From Myxococcales bacterium (GTDB lineage Bacteria > Myxococcota_A > Polyangia > Polyangiales > GCA-016699535): a stretch of DNA of 64,000 nt. The notes beneath the pieces were generated by a model that ran no database searches, was not told the DNA's origin, and saw only the letters and a list, made by a program, of their open reading frames with translations. This document shows positions 53,153-62,665 of the stretch, in pieces. The position numbers were made by a program, and so were the translations under genes. Position 1 is the first letter of the stretch, and each line of letters begins with the position of its first letter. The stretch is taken from the NCBI GenBank assembly GCA_016699535.1, contig CP064980.1, positions 2,488,001 to 2,552,000 of the forward strand, given 5' to 3'.

Positions 53153-55155
53153 GGGCGCGCAGCATTTACTTTGCTACAGCGCTCGGTGGCATGGCGATGT
53201 TCTTGGCAGCGTTGTTTCCGCTTTCCAACTCGGATGCTTACGGTCATTTAGCGCAAGGTAGACAAATTTGGGAATTGGGCTACGTGCCGTTGCTTGATTT
53301 TTTCTCCTATTGGAAGGCTGAACCGCAGGCTTGGCACAATTATGAATGGGGCAGCGATATCGTGCTTTGGAGCCTCTACCATTGGGGTGGCGCCAATGCG
53401 GTGGTAGTCGCTAAGCTTTTTCTGTTGTTGGGCTTTGTTTGGCTGCTCTTTCGTTTAGCGAGCTACCGATCTGAGAATCCCGCGGCTACGGCGTGGCTCA
53501 CTGCTATCCTTCTCATTATTGCGTTGCCTGCTGCGCGAGTACGCCTAAGCGAGCGTCCTCACCTATTTGGTTATTTCTTTGCTGCTGCCCTGCTTTGCTT
53601 GTTAAGCATGCTGCTAAACGATAAAGCGAGCAAAAAGCAAGTAGGTCTTGGCTATGCTGCTATCACCGTGTTGCATCTTGTGTGGGTAAACCTCCATGGC
53701 TCGCACTTGCTTGGTCCTCTATTGGCTGGCGCTCACTTGTTAGCCGGCGTGAATAGAGCGTGGGTGTGGAAACGGATCTTGCCCGTGTTGGGCCTGCAAG
53801 TGCTTGCCTCTTGTGTTTCGCCGTATGGGCCTAAGATATTGCTTGATGCAATCGAGCACGTGCTTAGGCCAGAATACCGCGAGCTCGTCAGTGAGTGGGC
53901 GAAAGACTCGGTGGGCTATTCGCGTTGGCATCAGAACAGCGTCTACGGTTTTATGGCCCTAGCTGCTGTGCTGAGCCCTGCCATGTGGCGTGGCTCGCTT
54001 CTGTCGCGTGCACGTCTGATATCGGTGAGTATCCTTGCGGTGATGGCATTTCGTTCGCTCCGCTTTCATGCGCCCTTTGTCTTGCTCAGCGCTGGCTTGC
54101 TTGCTCCTACGCTTGCATCATGGATAAAGAAAACCTTTCCCTCCTACCACCGACCGGTCTACCTGTCTGCCGCACTCGCGAGCGCTGTGTTTGCAACGCT
54201 CGTGATTGTAAACGTCCCGCCTAATTTGGGTTTTGGTTTGGGTCGTCGTGAAAACCTATTACCAGCTGCTACCGGCCGCTATCTTTCGAGGAGGCTAAAG
54301 CACGCTCAAGTCTTAGCAGGTATCGACGATGCTTGGTACCTGATGTTCGCCATGCCAACGGCGAAGTTTTTGGTGGATGGGCGAGTGCCTTTTTACGGAG
54401 CGGCTTTTGTCTCGGAAGTCGCTGCCTCTTTTGCAACCCCCGCTGCTTTGGAGCAGCTGCTGTATCGCTACCCGAGCACCAATACCATTGTCACGGAGTT
54501 CGCCGCAGATGCGCAGGTTGCAGCAACTCAGGCATTGCTTCAGCATCCGGACTGGCAGTTGGTTAATATCGAAAACCACCACGCGGCTTTTGTTCGCAAA
54601 AGTCTGAGCACTGGTTTGAGGGATTTGACCAGGCTTCAGCCTCTCTATGATGCGGCGTGGGTGCTGGATTCTCAAACAAGCACCGGCGCTATCCGCCGCG
54701 AACTCGATGCGCTCGGTCATGACCCCAATAATCGTTTGTACAAATCCTGGGTTTCGGCGTTGTTGTTGCTGAGACCGCTTGCTCGTGAGGGTGCCCGAGC
54801 GGGATTTCGAGCTCCAGTGAACCAAACAGAGCGAGATGCCGCACACAAAGCGATGGCCTTACTCGGTAAAGTCTCCGATGCCATGTATTATTTTCCGATT
54901 GTTCATCTTCATCGTGCGATGGCATCGCTTGCTGCATGCGAACTCGAGCAAGTGCCTGCTGCATTGAAGCGGGCACGTCTTGAAGGTGACAACCGAGAAG
55001 CTCTGCTTACCGAAATGGAATGGATGTTGCGCGCTGGACAAACAGAAGAGGTCCGAGCTCGTATTAAGCAGGCGATGAACATGCCAGGTTTAAAAAGCGA
55101 TCCATGGCTTTTGGCACTGTCGAGTCAGATTGATCTGCCTTCCCCTTGTAAGTAA
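53149..55155 (+). CDS. Large polytopic membrane protein
   Basis: A 668-residue protein from the ATG at 53149 (MRARSIYFATALGGMAMFLA); the frame to 53062 overlaps the methyltransferase and is rejected. About ten membrane helices lie in residues 5-380, with NSDAYGHLAQGRQIWELG and SYWKAEPQAWHNYEWGSD in the first periplasmic loop, a pattern seen in GT-C glycosyltransferases. The C-terminal 280 residues are soluble and mostly helical (VSALLLLRPLAREGARAG, LHRAMASLAACELEQVPAAL), likely TPR-like. No exact family is recognised; a GT-C polysaccharide enzyme is likely. Confidence 0.7.
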   Translation: MRARSIYFATALGGMAMFLAALFPLSNSDAYGHLAQGRQIWELGYVPLLDFFSYWKAEPQAWHNYEWGSDIVLWSLYHWGGANAVVVAKLFLLLGFVWLLFRLASYRSENPAATAWLTAILLIIALPAARVRLSERPHLFGYFFAAALLCLLSMLLNDKASKKQVGLGYAAITVLHLVWVNLHGSHLLGPLLAGAHLLAGVNRAWVWKRILPVLGLQVLASCVSPYGPKILLDAIEHVLRPEYRELVSEWAKDSVGYSRWHQNSVYGFMALAAVLSPAMWRGSLLSRARLISVSILAVMAFRSLRFHAPFVLLSAGLLAPTLASWIKKTFPSYHRPVYLSAALASAVFATLVIVNVPPNLGFGLGRRENLLPAATGRYLSRRLKHAQVLAGIDDAWYLMFAMPTAKFLVDGRVPFYGAAFVSEVAASFATPAALEQLLYRYPSTNTIVTEFAADAQVAATQALLQHPDWQLVNIENHHAAFVRKSLSTGLRDLTRLQPLYDAAWVLDSQTSTGAIRRELDALGHDPNNRLYKSWVSALLLLRPLAREGARAGFRAPVNQTERDAAHKAMALLGKVSDAMYYFPIVHLHRAMASLAACELEQVPAALKRARLEGDNREALLTEMEWMLRAGQTEEVRARIKQAMNMPGLKSDPWLLALSSQIDLPSPCK

Positions 55156-55176
55156 GCTAAAAACTAAGCGTGCTTA

Positions 55177-55455
55177 TTACTCGTAAGTGCAGGTGCGCGT
55201 CACCGGATCGCAGGATATGCGCTTTGCAGGAGTTGTATCGTCAATGTCATTTTGGACACTAGGCGGAAAGTCCTCTTCGATTTCAACGATGAAAACCATG
55301 CTGCATTGTCCACAGCTTGCGGTTGCAAGACATTCACCAAACTGTAAATCGCAACGGAAACAAAAATTTAGCCCATCGTGTCCACACTCAGGACATGTTG
55401 TGGCCATCAAATCGGCTTCCACATCCTGTACCCATTCGCTTTTGTCCTTACTCAT
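55177..55455 (-). CDS. Small Cys-rich zinc-ribbon-like protein
   Basis: A 92-residue soluble protein from the ATG at 55455 (MSKDKSEWVQDVEADLMA), preceded by an AGAGGGG ribosome binding site. Cys pairs CPECG, CFRCDLQFGEC and CGQC indicate two zinc knuckles. The acidic tail ends SCDPVTRTCTYE. The frame to 55698 has no support. It is convergent with the large membrane protein gene and the only minus-strand gene in this part. Its function is not recognised. Confidence 0.65.
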   Translation of the reverse strand: MSKDKSEWVQDVEADLMATTCPECGHDGLNFCFRCDLQFGECLATASCGQCSMVFIVEIEEDFPPSVQNDIDDTTPAKRISCDPVTRTCTYE

Positions 55456-55808
55456 AACCCCTCTTTTTTTAAGCCATCTGCTGGCGTCGAAAGAGAAGTT
55501 TGCAAAGGTCATGCCGTTTCTTGTTGATTGAATTGATTGAGGAAACCTCCTTGCTGGAACTTGGTTGGCTCTTGAAAGGAGCGCGTTAGAGTCCAGCGCC
55601 GCCGCAATGGCTCCATCAGGGCGTTCGTTCAGGGACTCTTGGATGCAAGGACTTTCCGCGAGCTTTTGCGATGCACGCGCACGCGTAGTGCGATCCACCT
55701 ATCGAAAAACCGATCTCTGCTTTCTTGGGCGCGAATGGTTAACGGAAAAATGCCTGCTTTTTCGTAAAACGCACTGTTTCGCTGTAGTGTCGTGTCGGAG
55801 AGCAGCTG
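55456..55808. other. Intergenic region
   Basis: 353 bases between the small zinc-ribbon gene and the membrane protein gene. No convincing gene, hairpin or repeat was seen. Promoters for both divergent genes are expected here, but none was identified. Confidence 0.5.
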
Positions 55809-57590
55809 GTGGCAGATACATCGCACAAACGAAGTCGCGGCCGTGTCGCGGGTGAAAAATATTTTATTCTCGTATTGGGTTTCGTTTTAATCTTGGCGTT
55901 TTTTGCTCTTCGAAAAACCGCGGTGGGCTACAAAATTGTTTTTCTGACGCCTTTTACCGCTGCAAGCGCGGGTGAACTCTATTTTCTATTGTCGTATGCA
56001 GTGGTCCTTTGGCCTGGTGTTTTTCTGTTTGGGTTGGGTTTCGTAAGTCTGTTTTCGAACTGGACTGAACAGCTAACAAAACGGTGCGCCTTGCTGCTCA
56101 ACAAACATGCGCGGGTTTATCTGCTTATCCTGTTCGTTTCGTCGTTGGCCTTTTATGCCGCGTTGCAACACTATGCTTCCCTGGGGTTTGACCTGTTGGA
56201 TGACATTGCTCCTGCGCGATTTGGCGGAGAGATTTTGGCTTCCGGCCGCTGGCATCTGCCCTTTGTTGCTTGTTCTAAAGCGTTGCCGACTTTGTATTTG
56301 CAGGCTCACGATGGTTTTATATCGAGTTTTGACTATCTTGGTGGCCAACTGCTTTGGGCGCTATCTGTGCTGAGTCGGACTGGGTCGCTCATCTTTTTGC
56401 TTTTGTCTGCGCTAACCCCGTGCGTTGTAGCGATAGTACTTTATCGCGAAGCGGGAGTGCGCTGGGCTGTGGTTGGTGGAATGCTGCTCGTGCTATCACC
56501 GATGGGTAGTTTTGTGTCGGTAAGCAATCATCCGCACATTGGATCCCGTTTTCTCTTTGCGGTCAGTCTGCTTTTCTTCCAAAAAGCTATCAGGCAAGCG
56601 CAAACGAGGCAAAGTTTTTACTTCTTCTTTGTGCTGGGTTCTGCCATGCTGTTTCGCCCCTTTGAAATTGCCTTTCTTGCTTTACCTCTCGCCTTGTCGC
56701 TGCTTAGTGCGCTGCCAACGCACAAGCATCGTGTGCTCGCTCTATCGGGACTGCTTTTGCCGTGTCTGGTTTTTGCAGTTCATAATCGCATCCTCAGCGG
56801 TTCATTTTTCGTTCCAGGTCGTTTTGCTGTAAACGAGCTAACGGGATCTTTGAATCGACGCTCACTTTTGCCCCATGAGTTAGCTGAGAATTTCTCACTC
56901 CTTTGGACGCGGTTTGGAGCCAATCTAAATTATAATCTCATCAATCTGATCCTTTGGGGGCTTGGCCCGCTGCTTCTGCCATTTTTCTTTTTCGGCGCTA
57001 TGCGCAATCGATTCGCACGACTTCTTTCGTATGGACTGGCTCTGGAGTTGTTTTTGGCATTGCTCCACGACGATCATGGATTGCACCATCTTGGCCCGAT
57101 CCACTACGCGGATGCTTTGGTTCCTATGGTTATCGCGACAGCCTTGGGTCTGCGAGAAGCCGCGGAGCTGGCTATTCGCCACCGGATCCCCCGTCACTAT
57201 GCCGCAATACTGCCCAGCGCAGCTCTGTTTTGCTTTGCGTGTTTTATCGGGCTTTATTCTGGTGTGCTACGTGAGCAAGCTTTGATGCAGCGTTCGGTTG
57301 CTATGTTTCTCGATGATCCGCGATTGGATCACAGTGTATTGCTTACGCCGGACTACGAGGAGGTATGGTCTCACTTGCTGCCGCCGCCCGAGTTTTCTGG
57401 CTCTCAAGTCAGGCACTGGCCGCCTTCTCATCCGGAACTAGCGGGACGTATCGTATTTGCCGACGATCGGGACGATATGCTCGCTGAGTTGCGTCATTGC
57501 TTTTCCGACCGTGACTTCTATCGTCTTCACCTTAATGCAAGCGGACAAAAATTGTCCATTGTGGCAATTTCAGAAGATAATACGAAGTGA
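55809..57590 (+). CDS. Polytopic membrane protein, paralogue of 47578-49290
   Basis: A 593-residue protein starting at GTG 55809 (MADTSHKRSRGRVAG). About eleven membrane helices. First periplasmic loop: LLDDIAPARFGGEILASGRW, FISSFDYLGGQLLWAL. Second conserved block: LWTRFGANLNYNLINLILWG and LLHDDHGLHHLGPIHYADA. Both match the protein at 47578-49290, so they form a paralogous pair on either side of the sugar cluster. GT39-like lipid-linked glycosyltransferase activity is inferred from the layout (acidic residues in the first loop). Its stop overlaps wecE by 4 nt. Confidence 0.75.
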   Translation: MADTSHKRSRGRVAGEKYFILVLGFVLILAFFALRKTAVGYKIVFLTPFTAASAGELYFLLSYAVVLWPGVFLFGLGFVSLFSNWTEQLTKRCALLLNKHARVYLLILFVSSLAFYAALQHYASLGFDLLDDIAPARFGGEILASGRWHLPFVACSKALPTLYLQAHDGFISSFDYLGGQLLWALSVLSRTGSLIFLLLSALTPCVVAIVLYREAGVRWAVVGGMLLVLSPMGSFVSVSNHPHIGSRFLFAVSLLFFQKAIRQAQTRQSFYFFFVLGSAMLFRPFEIAFLALPLALSLLSALPTHKHRVLALSGLLLPCLVFAVHNRILSGSFFVPGRFAVNELTGSLNRRSLLPHELAENFSLLWTRFGANLNYNLINLILWGLGPLLLPFFFFGAMRNRFARLLSYGLALELFLALLHDDHGLHHLGPIHYADALVPMVIATALGLREAAELAIRHRIPRHYAAILPSAALFCFACFIGLYSGVLREQALMQRSVAMFLDDPRLDHSVLLTPDYEEVWSHLLPPPEFSGSQVRHWPPSHPELAGRIVFADDRDDMLAELRHCFSDRDFYRLHLNASGQKLSIVAISEDNTK

Positions 57591-58714
57591 TGATTCCCTA
57601 CAATGACCATTTTCTGGCTCCGAAGGAGCTTCAGTATGCAAGTGAATCGCTACGAAGCGGTCACATTGGCGCTGATGGACCTTTTACGACACGGGCCACA
57701 AATCAGCTCAAGAAAATCCTTGGTGCAGAATCGGTGATGTTGACGACATCCTGCACGCATGCCCTTGAGCTTAGTGCATTGCTACATGAACTGGGCCCTG
57801 ACGATGAAGTCGTCATGCCATCTTTTACCTTTGCTTCGACCGCCAATGCGGTGACCCTGCGTGGCGCAACGATTCGCTTTGCAGATGTCTCTAAAGAAAC
57901 TTTTTCGATGGAACTGCCCGAGCTGCAAGGTGCACTGACCGAAAAAACCACGGCCGTGATCGCTGTGCATTACGGAGGTGTATCCCGTGATATTGCAGAA
58001 ACAGCTGCGTTTTGTAAGAAAAGCGGTTATAAATTTATCGAAGACAATGCACACGGCTTATTTGCTACGCACCGTGATAAAGCCTTGGGCTGCTTTGCTC
58101 CCTTGGCTGCGCTGAGCTTTCATGTGACCAAAAATATCAGTGTCGGCGTTGCCGGCGCGCTCGTGATCAATGATGCTTCATACCTTGCTCGGGCTGAAGT
58201 TCTTCGTGACAAAGGCACAAATCGTGCGGCCTTTATGCGCGGGGAAGTCGATCACTACACCTGGCAAGGTATGGGTTCTGCCTATGCGCCAGCGGATTAT
58301 GTGGCTGCGGTTTTGTTGGCCCAATTGGAGCATGCTGATTTTATCCAAGCGCGCCGCAACAGCATCGTCGATATCTACCGTGAGCATTTGAGTCCCTATG
58401 CCCAGGAATTAGGCTTTGCTCTGCAAACGGTTCCAGAGCACACAAAATCTTCAGCGCATCTTTTTCCGGTGTACCTCCAAACGACGAGCATGCGTGATCC
58501 TGTTTTAAAACAGATGAAGCTGGCTGGTGTTCATTGCACATCGCACTATGAACCTTTGCACCTTGCTTATAAAGGCAAAGCTCAGCAGAGCCTTCCATTT
58601 ACAGAGACGCTTAGTGCGGGCCTTATTCGCTTGCCTCTTCATCCTGCTCTTAGCGATGAGCAAGCCAACGAGGTTGCTCTTGCTTTTATAAGCACGTTGA
58701 AAAGCATCCGCTGA
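57587..58714 (+). CDS. wecE: dTDP-4-keto-6-deoxyglucose transaminase (WecE-like)
   Basis: A 375-residue DegT/DnrJ/EryC1-type PLP enzyme. Marks are IPYNDHFLAPKELQY at the N-terminus, TSCTHALELSALL, DEVVMPSFTFASTANAV, IEDNAHGLFATHRD, the PLP Lys in SFHVTKNISVGVAG and GTNRAAFMRGEVDHYTW. The last is close to E. coli WecE, which makes dTDP-4-amino-4,6-dideoxygalactose, a sugar of surface glycans. One change from WecE is SFHVTKN rather than the usual SFHETKN. Its substrate would come from RfbA and RfbB encoded nearby. Confidence 0.88.
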   Translation: MMIPYNDHFLAPKELQYASESLRSGHIGADGPFTTRATNQLKKILGAESVMLTTSCTHALELSALLHELGPDDEVVMPSFTFASTANAVTLRGATIRFADVSKETFSMELPELQGALTEKTTAVIAVHYGGVSRDIAETAAFCKKSGYKFIEDNAHGLFATHRDKALGCFAPLAALSFHVTKNISVGVAGALVINDASYLARAEVLRDKGTNRAAFMRGEVDHYTWQGMGSAYAPADYVAAVLLAQLEHADFIQARRNSIVDIYREHLSPYAQELGFALQTVPEHTKSSAHLFPVYLQTTSMRDPVLKQMKLAGVHCTSHYEPLHLAYKGKAQQSLPFTETLSAGLIRLPLHPALSDEQANEVALAFISTLKSIR

Positions 58715-58723
58715 CTTTGGTTT

Positions 58724-59640
58724 TTACTGCTCGAGTAAAGCGGAGGGATACTCGCTTGGGAAACGATGTAAATCATCGACGATTCCTTGCAGGTAGTCCC
58801 GATAAGGTGAGACCGGAAGCTGTCCAATACCTTGTTTGAACTGATCAAGTGAGCAAAAACCCGATCGTAGGGCTGCTTCTTCTGGAGAGCCGACGACCAG
58901 CCCTTGCCTGGTTTCAATGGCTTGAACAAAATTTCCAGCCGCGATCAAGCTGTCGGGTGTTCCTGTATCAAACCAAGCGAGTCCTCGCCCCATTTTAACT
59001 GCACGTAATCGCTTCTCACTTAGGTACATCTTGTTGAGGTCCGTGATTTCCAATTCCCCACGGTGCGATGCTTCCAAAAAACGCACGCGTTCGGAAACAC
59101 CAGGCCCGTAAATATACATACCCGGGACTGCCCAATGCGATTTGGGCTGCTGAGGCTTTTCTTCAAGGCTTAGTGCTTTGCCATCGATGTCAAACTCAAC
59201 CACACCGTAATCGGATGGGTTGCGCACTGGATAAGCAAATACCGTGGCGTCTTTTCCATTGCTCTTGATGGCTTTGCGTAGAAAATCCAAGCGCCCGTAA
59301 ATTAGATTGTCTCCTAGCATGAGCATGACTGAGTCGTTGCCAATGAAATCTTGGCCAATGACGAGTGCCTCGGCAATACCGCGTGGCTGGTCCTGTTCAG
59401 CATAGCTCAGCCGAATCCCCCACTTTTTCCGTCCCCAAAAAGCTTCCCAAAGTTTGGCAAATCTTCGGGGGTTGAAATGATGAGTATCTCTTGGATCCCA
59501 GCTACTAACAGCGTGGTGAGCGAGTAGTAAACCATCGGCTTGTTGTACACTGGTTGTAGCTGTTTGCTTAAAACGGAGGTCATCGGGTAGAGGCGAGTCC
59601 CTCGTCCGCCAGCCAATAAGATCCCTTTGATGTGTTTCAT
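58724..59640 (-). CDS. rfbA: Glucose-1-phosphate thymidylyltransferase, frameshifted
   Basis: About 305 residues once one A is restored in the A-run near 59420. The N-terminal part has KGILLAGGRGTRLYPMTS, SKQLQPVYNKPMVYYSL and EDLPNFGKLFGDG. After the correction the sequence continues as KKWGIRLSYAEQDQPRGIAE and ALVIGQDFIGNDSVMLMLGD, and the rest is normal (LSLEEKPQQPKSHWAVPG, GRGLAWFDTGTPDSLI). It links glucose-1-phosphate to dTTP to give dTDP-glucose for RfbB. It is the last gene of the minus-strand operon and convergent with wecE (9 nt between stops). Confidence 0.9.
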
Positions 59641-59664
59641 CCTACACGTTCCCTTTTGGGCGAT

Positions 59665-60597
59665 TTATCGCTCGCGCCTCACAATATACATTTCCATTTG
59701 ATTTGATGCCCGCAGTATACGAATAAGATAGCTTCCGATAATGCCCAAAGTCATCAAGATGACGCCGGAAAAAAACAGCAAAAGAAGTACTTGGGTCATG
59801 AAACCTGAGACCCCGATACGGTTTAGTAGATACAACCGGAGATAGTTTAGTGCCAACCCTATGCTTGAAATCCACGACAGGAATCCCACCCAACCCACAA
59901 AGCGCAAGGGTAAGTCGGAGTAGTCGATGACCATGCATAGAAAGTAGTCGATGAGCCCCTTTAAACTGTAGGAGGACTTTCCATTCCGACGGGGGTCGTG
60001 GCTTACCGTGATATTGCTTATGCGGTGCGTGATGTGAAACAACAAAAAGCCCACTATCGGGTTAGTGCTCCGTAGTTTTACGACTTCATCGACTATTTGC
60101 CGGCGGATGATGCGAAAACTCGTTAGTTCAAGTTCTTTGGGAATACCAATGGTAAGTTGAGCGACCCTTTTAACGAGCCAGGTTCCCAGCGCTCGGATTG
60201 GACCATGCTTCTTTTTCTCATAGCGACCTACCACGACATCCGCATCGCTGTGCTTGATGGCTTCGTAGAGCAAAGCTATCTCACTTGGACGTTGTTGCAG
60301 GTCATCATCCAAGGTGACAACGAAACGGCCACGGGAGTAGCGAAGTCCGCAGAGAACCGCTCGCTGTTGCCCGAAGTTTTTTGTAAGTTGCACGAGCCGT
60401 ATGTGCGAGTCTTTATCGGCGAGAGCGACAAGCTCTTCCCAGCTCCCGTCCGATGAGTTGTCGTCGACAAAGACGATTTCGTAAGACAGTCCAAGCTTTT
60501 CAAGCGCAAGGCTAAGTCGCTCATGCAGCTCTGCGAGCATCGTTTTGGAGCGATAGACTGGGATGACCACAGAAATCTCAAGATCTTGAGACGTCAT
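59665..60597 (-). CDS. Family 2 glycosyltransferase, membrane-anchored
   Basis: A 310-residue GT2 enzyme. The catalytic domain begins ISVVIPVYRSKTMLAEL, with the nucleotide-sugar motifs FVDDNSSDGSWEEL and VTLDDDLQQRPSEI. The C-terminal part has two membrane helices (LRFVGWVGFLSWISSIGLAL and VLLLLFFSGVILMTLGIIGSY). This layout is that of the dolichol/undecaprenyl-phosphate sugar transferases (GtrB/ArnC), which load a sugar onto the lipid carrier. It lies 24 nt before rfbA. Confidence 0.9.
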   Translation of the reverse strand: MTSQDLEISVVIPVYRSKTMLAELHERLSLALEKLGLSYEIVFVDDNSSDGSWEELVALADKDSHIRLVQLTKNFGQQRAVLCGLRYSRGRFVVTLDDDLQQRPSEIALLYEAIKHSDADVVVGRYEKKKHGPIRALGTWLVKRVAQLTIGIPKELELTSFRIIRRQIVDEVVKLRSTNPIVGFLLFHITHRISNITVSHDPRRNGKSSYSLKGLIDYFLCMVIDYSDLPLRFVGWVGFLSWISSIGLALNYLRLYLLNRIGVSGFMTQVLLLLFFSGVILMTLGIIGSYLIRILRASNQMEMYIVRRER

Positions 60598-60630
60598 GGC
60601 TCGATCCTAACATGTTGGCCGACAAAAGCC

Positions 60631-61912
60631 TTAATAACTAGCACAGTGCTCAAGAACAAGTTCTCCGATGGCTTCGGGTTTCAGTCCCCAGCGTTTGCCA
60701 AGCTCTTCCCACTCGAGCTGAGCGGGTCCTTCGTCTTGGCCTTCGTAAAAATTTTTACTCAGTGAGCCTGTGATGGTTTGCAGCCATGTACGCAAGGTTT
60801 CGATATCGGCAGGATTCCCGTCAAATGCTCTTTTCATCGCGTAGCCCAAATCCACATGCACGTATCCTGGCTCAAGCGAGAAACTGCGCGGGGTTTGAAT
60901 CGCGTCCGGTTCTGGAAGGCCTCCGTTTAGGTCCTTGACGAGCAGATGTGCAAAGTCCAGGCCTGCTCTTCTGAAAAAATCAAAGAAGAGCCATGGCCGG
61001 CCATTGATCTCGATCACTTTCCACTGCCCGTCTTTTTGATCTCGAATGAACTCAATCATGAGAATGCCATGCCAGTTTAGCGCTGAAGCAACGGCCTGAG
61101 CCTGTTGAATAAGAATCCGCGGACTATGCAATCGAAGCACGGTCGCCGTGCCAAAAGGCGGCGGGTCAATCTCTTCTTTGATAGCTGCTGCGGCCATGCG
61201 AAGTTTGGCGTTTTCGTCTGCATAGACGTACATTGGGATTTCTTCCGCTGCGCTTTCAAAGACAACCGCTTCTTGCACAACGAGTTCAAAGCCGGCATCA
61301 ATTTCGGTCTGAAGCTTCTTTTTCTAACTCGTCTTTGTTCTCGCAGCGAATGGCTTTTCGTCCCTGGTGCGCGCGATAAAAACTTTGTCCGTAGTCTTTG
61401 CGAGTGGGCTTGTAGACACAGGGATAAGGAACATTCTCTGCGGCTATCGTGATGTCGTGTTTGTTTTTGCAAGCGAAGGTTTTAGGCGCTGCAATACCTT
61501 TTGATTCAAGTAGCGCAGCACAACGATCTTTTTCGAGCACATCAAGCCGAGCTTGGTCAAAATGACGATTTCCCATCATGTAAAAATAGGGGCTGAAACG
61601 ATCATAGTGATCCAGCATGAACATTAAGTTGGTATCACTGCTGGGCAATACCATAAGCGGCTGTCCGTATTTTGCGCGAAGCTTTTCTCCAAGCGCGATC
61701 ATGTCTTCGACGGCTTGCTCGGCGTTCGTAAAAGGATTGGCGATTTGAATTGCGTTTCTGAAATGACAGGATGCTTCTGAATACCATGGTCCAGCCCCTG
61801 GCCAGGTGAAGATTACGGGGATTGGTATCGCTCCTGCTGCGGCCACCGAGCGCAGCAGTCCGGTAAACAAAATATCGTTACTGCGTAGAACAACGATGGG
61901 CGGTGCTGACAC
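60631..61912 (-). CDS. ATP-grasp ligase, frameshifted
   Basis: About 427 residues after removing one A from an A-run near 61316, which gives ELEKKLQTEIDAGFELVVQE. The first part has PPIVVLRSNDILFTGLLRS, VLPSSDTNLMFML and a lid region KDRCAALLESKGIAAPKTF, YPCVYKPTRKD. The second has EIPMYVYADENAKLRM, HSPRILIQQAQAVASALNWH and the metal-binding WKVIEINGRPWLFFDFF. These mark the carboxylate-amine ligase class. Its neighbours (methyltransferase 3 nt upstream, heme-oxygenase-like enzyme before that) suggest a small-molecule or peptide pathway; its substrate is unknown. Confidence 0.78.
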
Positions 61913-61915
61913 GGT

Positions 61916-62665
61916 CTATTTCTCTAAACGAAATGCCATGTGAAGAGGAATGTCTTTGACTGGCGAAAAAAATGCCGGATCGAGTTCGAGGTGTTTATCA
62001 AGCACGCGTAGCTCCTTAACTACTGGCATAGACCTAAATCCCACAGCTTCAAAAGCATCAAAGTAGTCTTGCAAGGTTTTATGCACGGCTTGGACACGAA
62101 GTTCTGTGCCATCCCGGCAAAAAATCTTGCCCTGGTTTTGACAGTCCACGCCTGAAAAATAGCCGCGCCCTTCCATGTCAAAGTAAAAAGGAGCGCTTTT
62201 TTCTTGGCGCATGAAGGCGAAACATGGATGGGGGACTGAAAACACAAACTGCCCTCCACCTTTGAGCACACGATGCATTTCTTTCATCGCGACTTGCATG
62301 TCGCGTGTGCTAATGTAGTTAAAAACAAAGACAGCAAGTACGAGATCAAAGCTTTCCGATGGAAGATCAAGCTTGCGTACATCCCCTTGCTGATACTCGA
62401 TACCTAAAGACTGTTCTTGCTCTTGGGCCTTGGCGAGGTCCACCATCTTTTCGGAAAGCTCGATACCGAGCACGCGCGAAGCGCCCCGTATCCTCATTTC
62501 TCGTGAGCAGTAACCTTCGCCGCAACCGGCATCCAAAACTGAACGCCCTGTGACATCTCCGCATAAATCGAAAACGGCTGGCCTTCCAGTAAAATCGGAT
62601 AAACTATTCGGCTCTTTTCGCTTCCAACGGCTTGCATCTGTATTGTAGAGTTTGCGTGTTTCCAC
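61916..62665 (-). CDS. SAM-dependent methyltransferase
   Basis: A 249-residue class I methyltransferase: SVLDAGCGEGYCSREM (SAM motif I), VLGIELSEKMVDLAKAQ, the LPSESFDLVLAVFVFNYIS loop and VLKGGGQFVFSVPHP. The C-terminus has extra segments (FYFDMEGRGYFSGVDCQ, TLQDYFDAFEAVGFRSM). It belongs to the Methyltransf_11/UbiE-like group. It starts exactly at the stop of the HDO-like gene (shared base), pointing to coupled translation. Confidence 0.85.
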   Translation of the reverse strand: METRKLYNTDASRWKRKEPNSLSDFTGRPAVFDLCGDVTGRSVLDAGCGEGYCSREMRIRGASRVLGIELSEKMVDLAKAQEQEQSLGIEYQQGDVRKLDLPSESFDLVLAVFVFNYISTRDMQVAMKEMHRVLKGGGQFVFSVPHPCFAFMRQEKSAPFYFDMEGRGYFSGVDCQNQGKIFCRDGTELRVQAVHKTLQDYFDAFEAVGFRSMPVVKELRVLDKHLELDPAFFSPVKDIPLHMAFRLEK

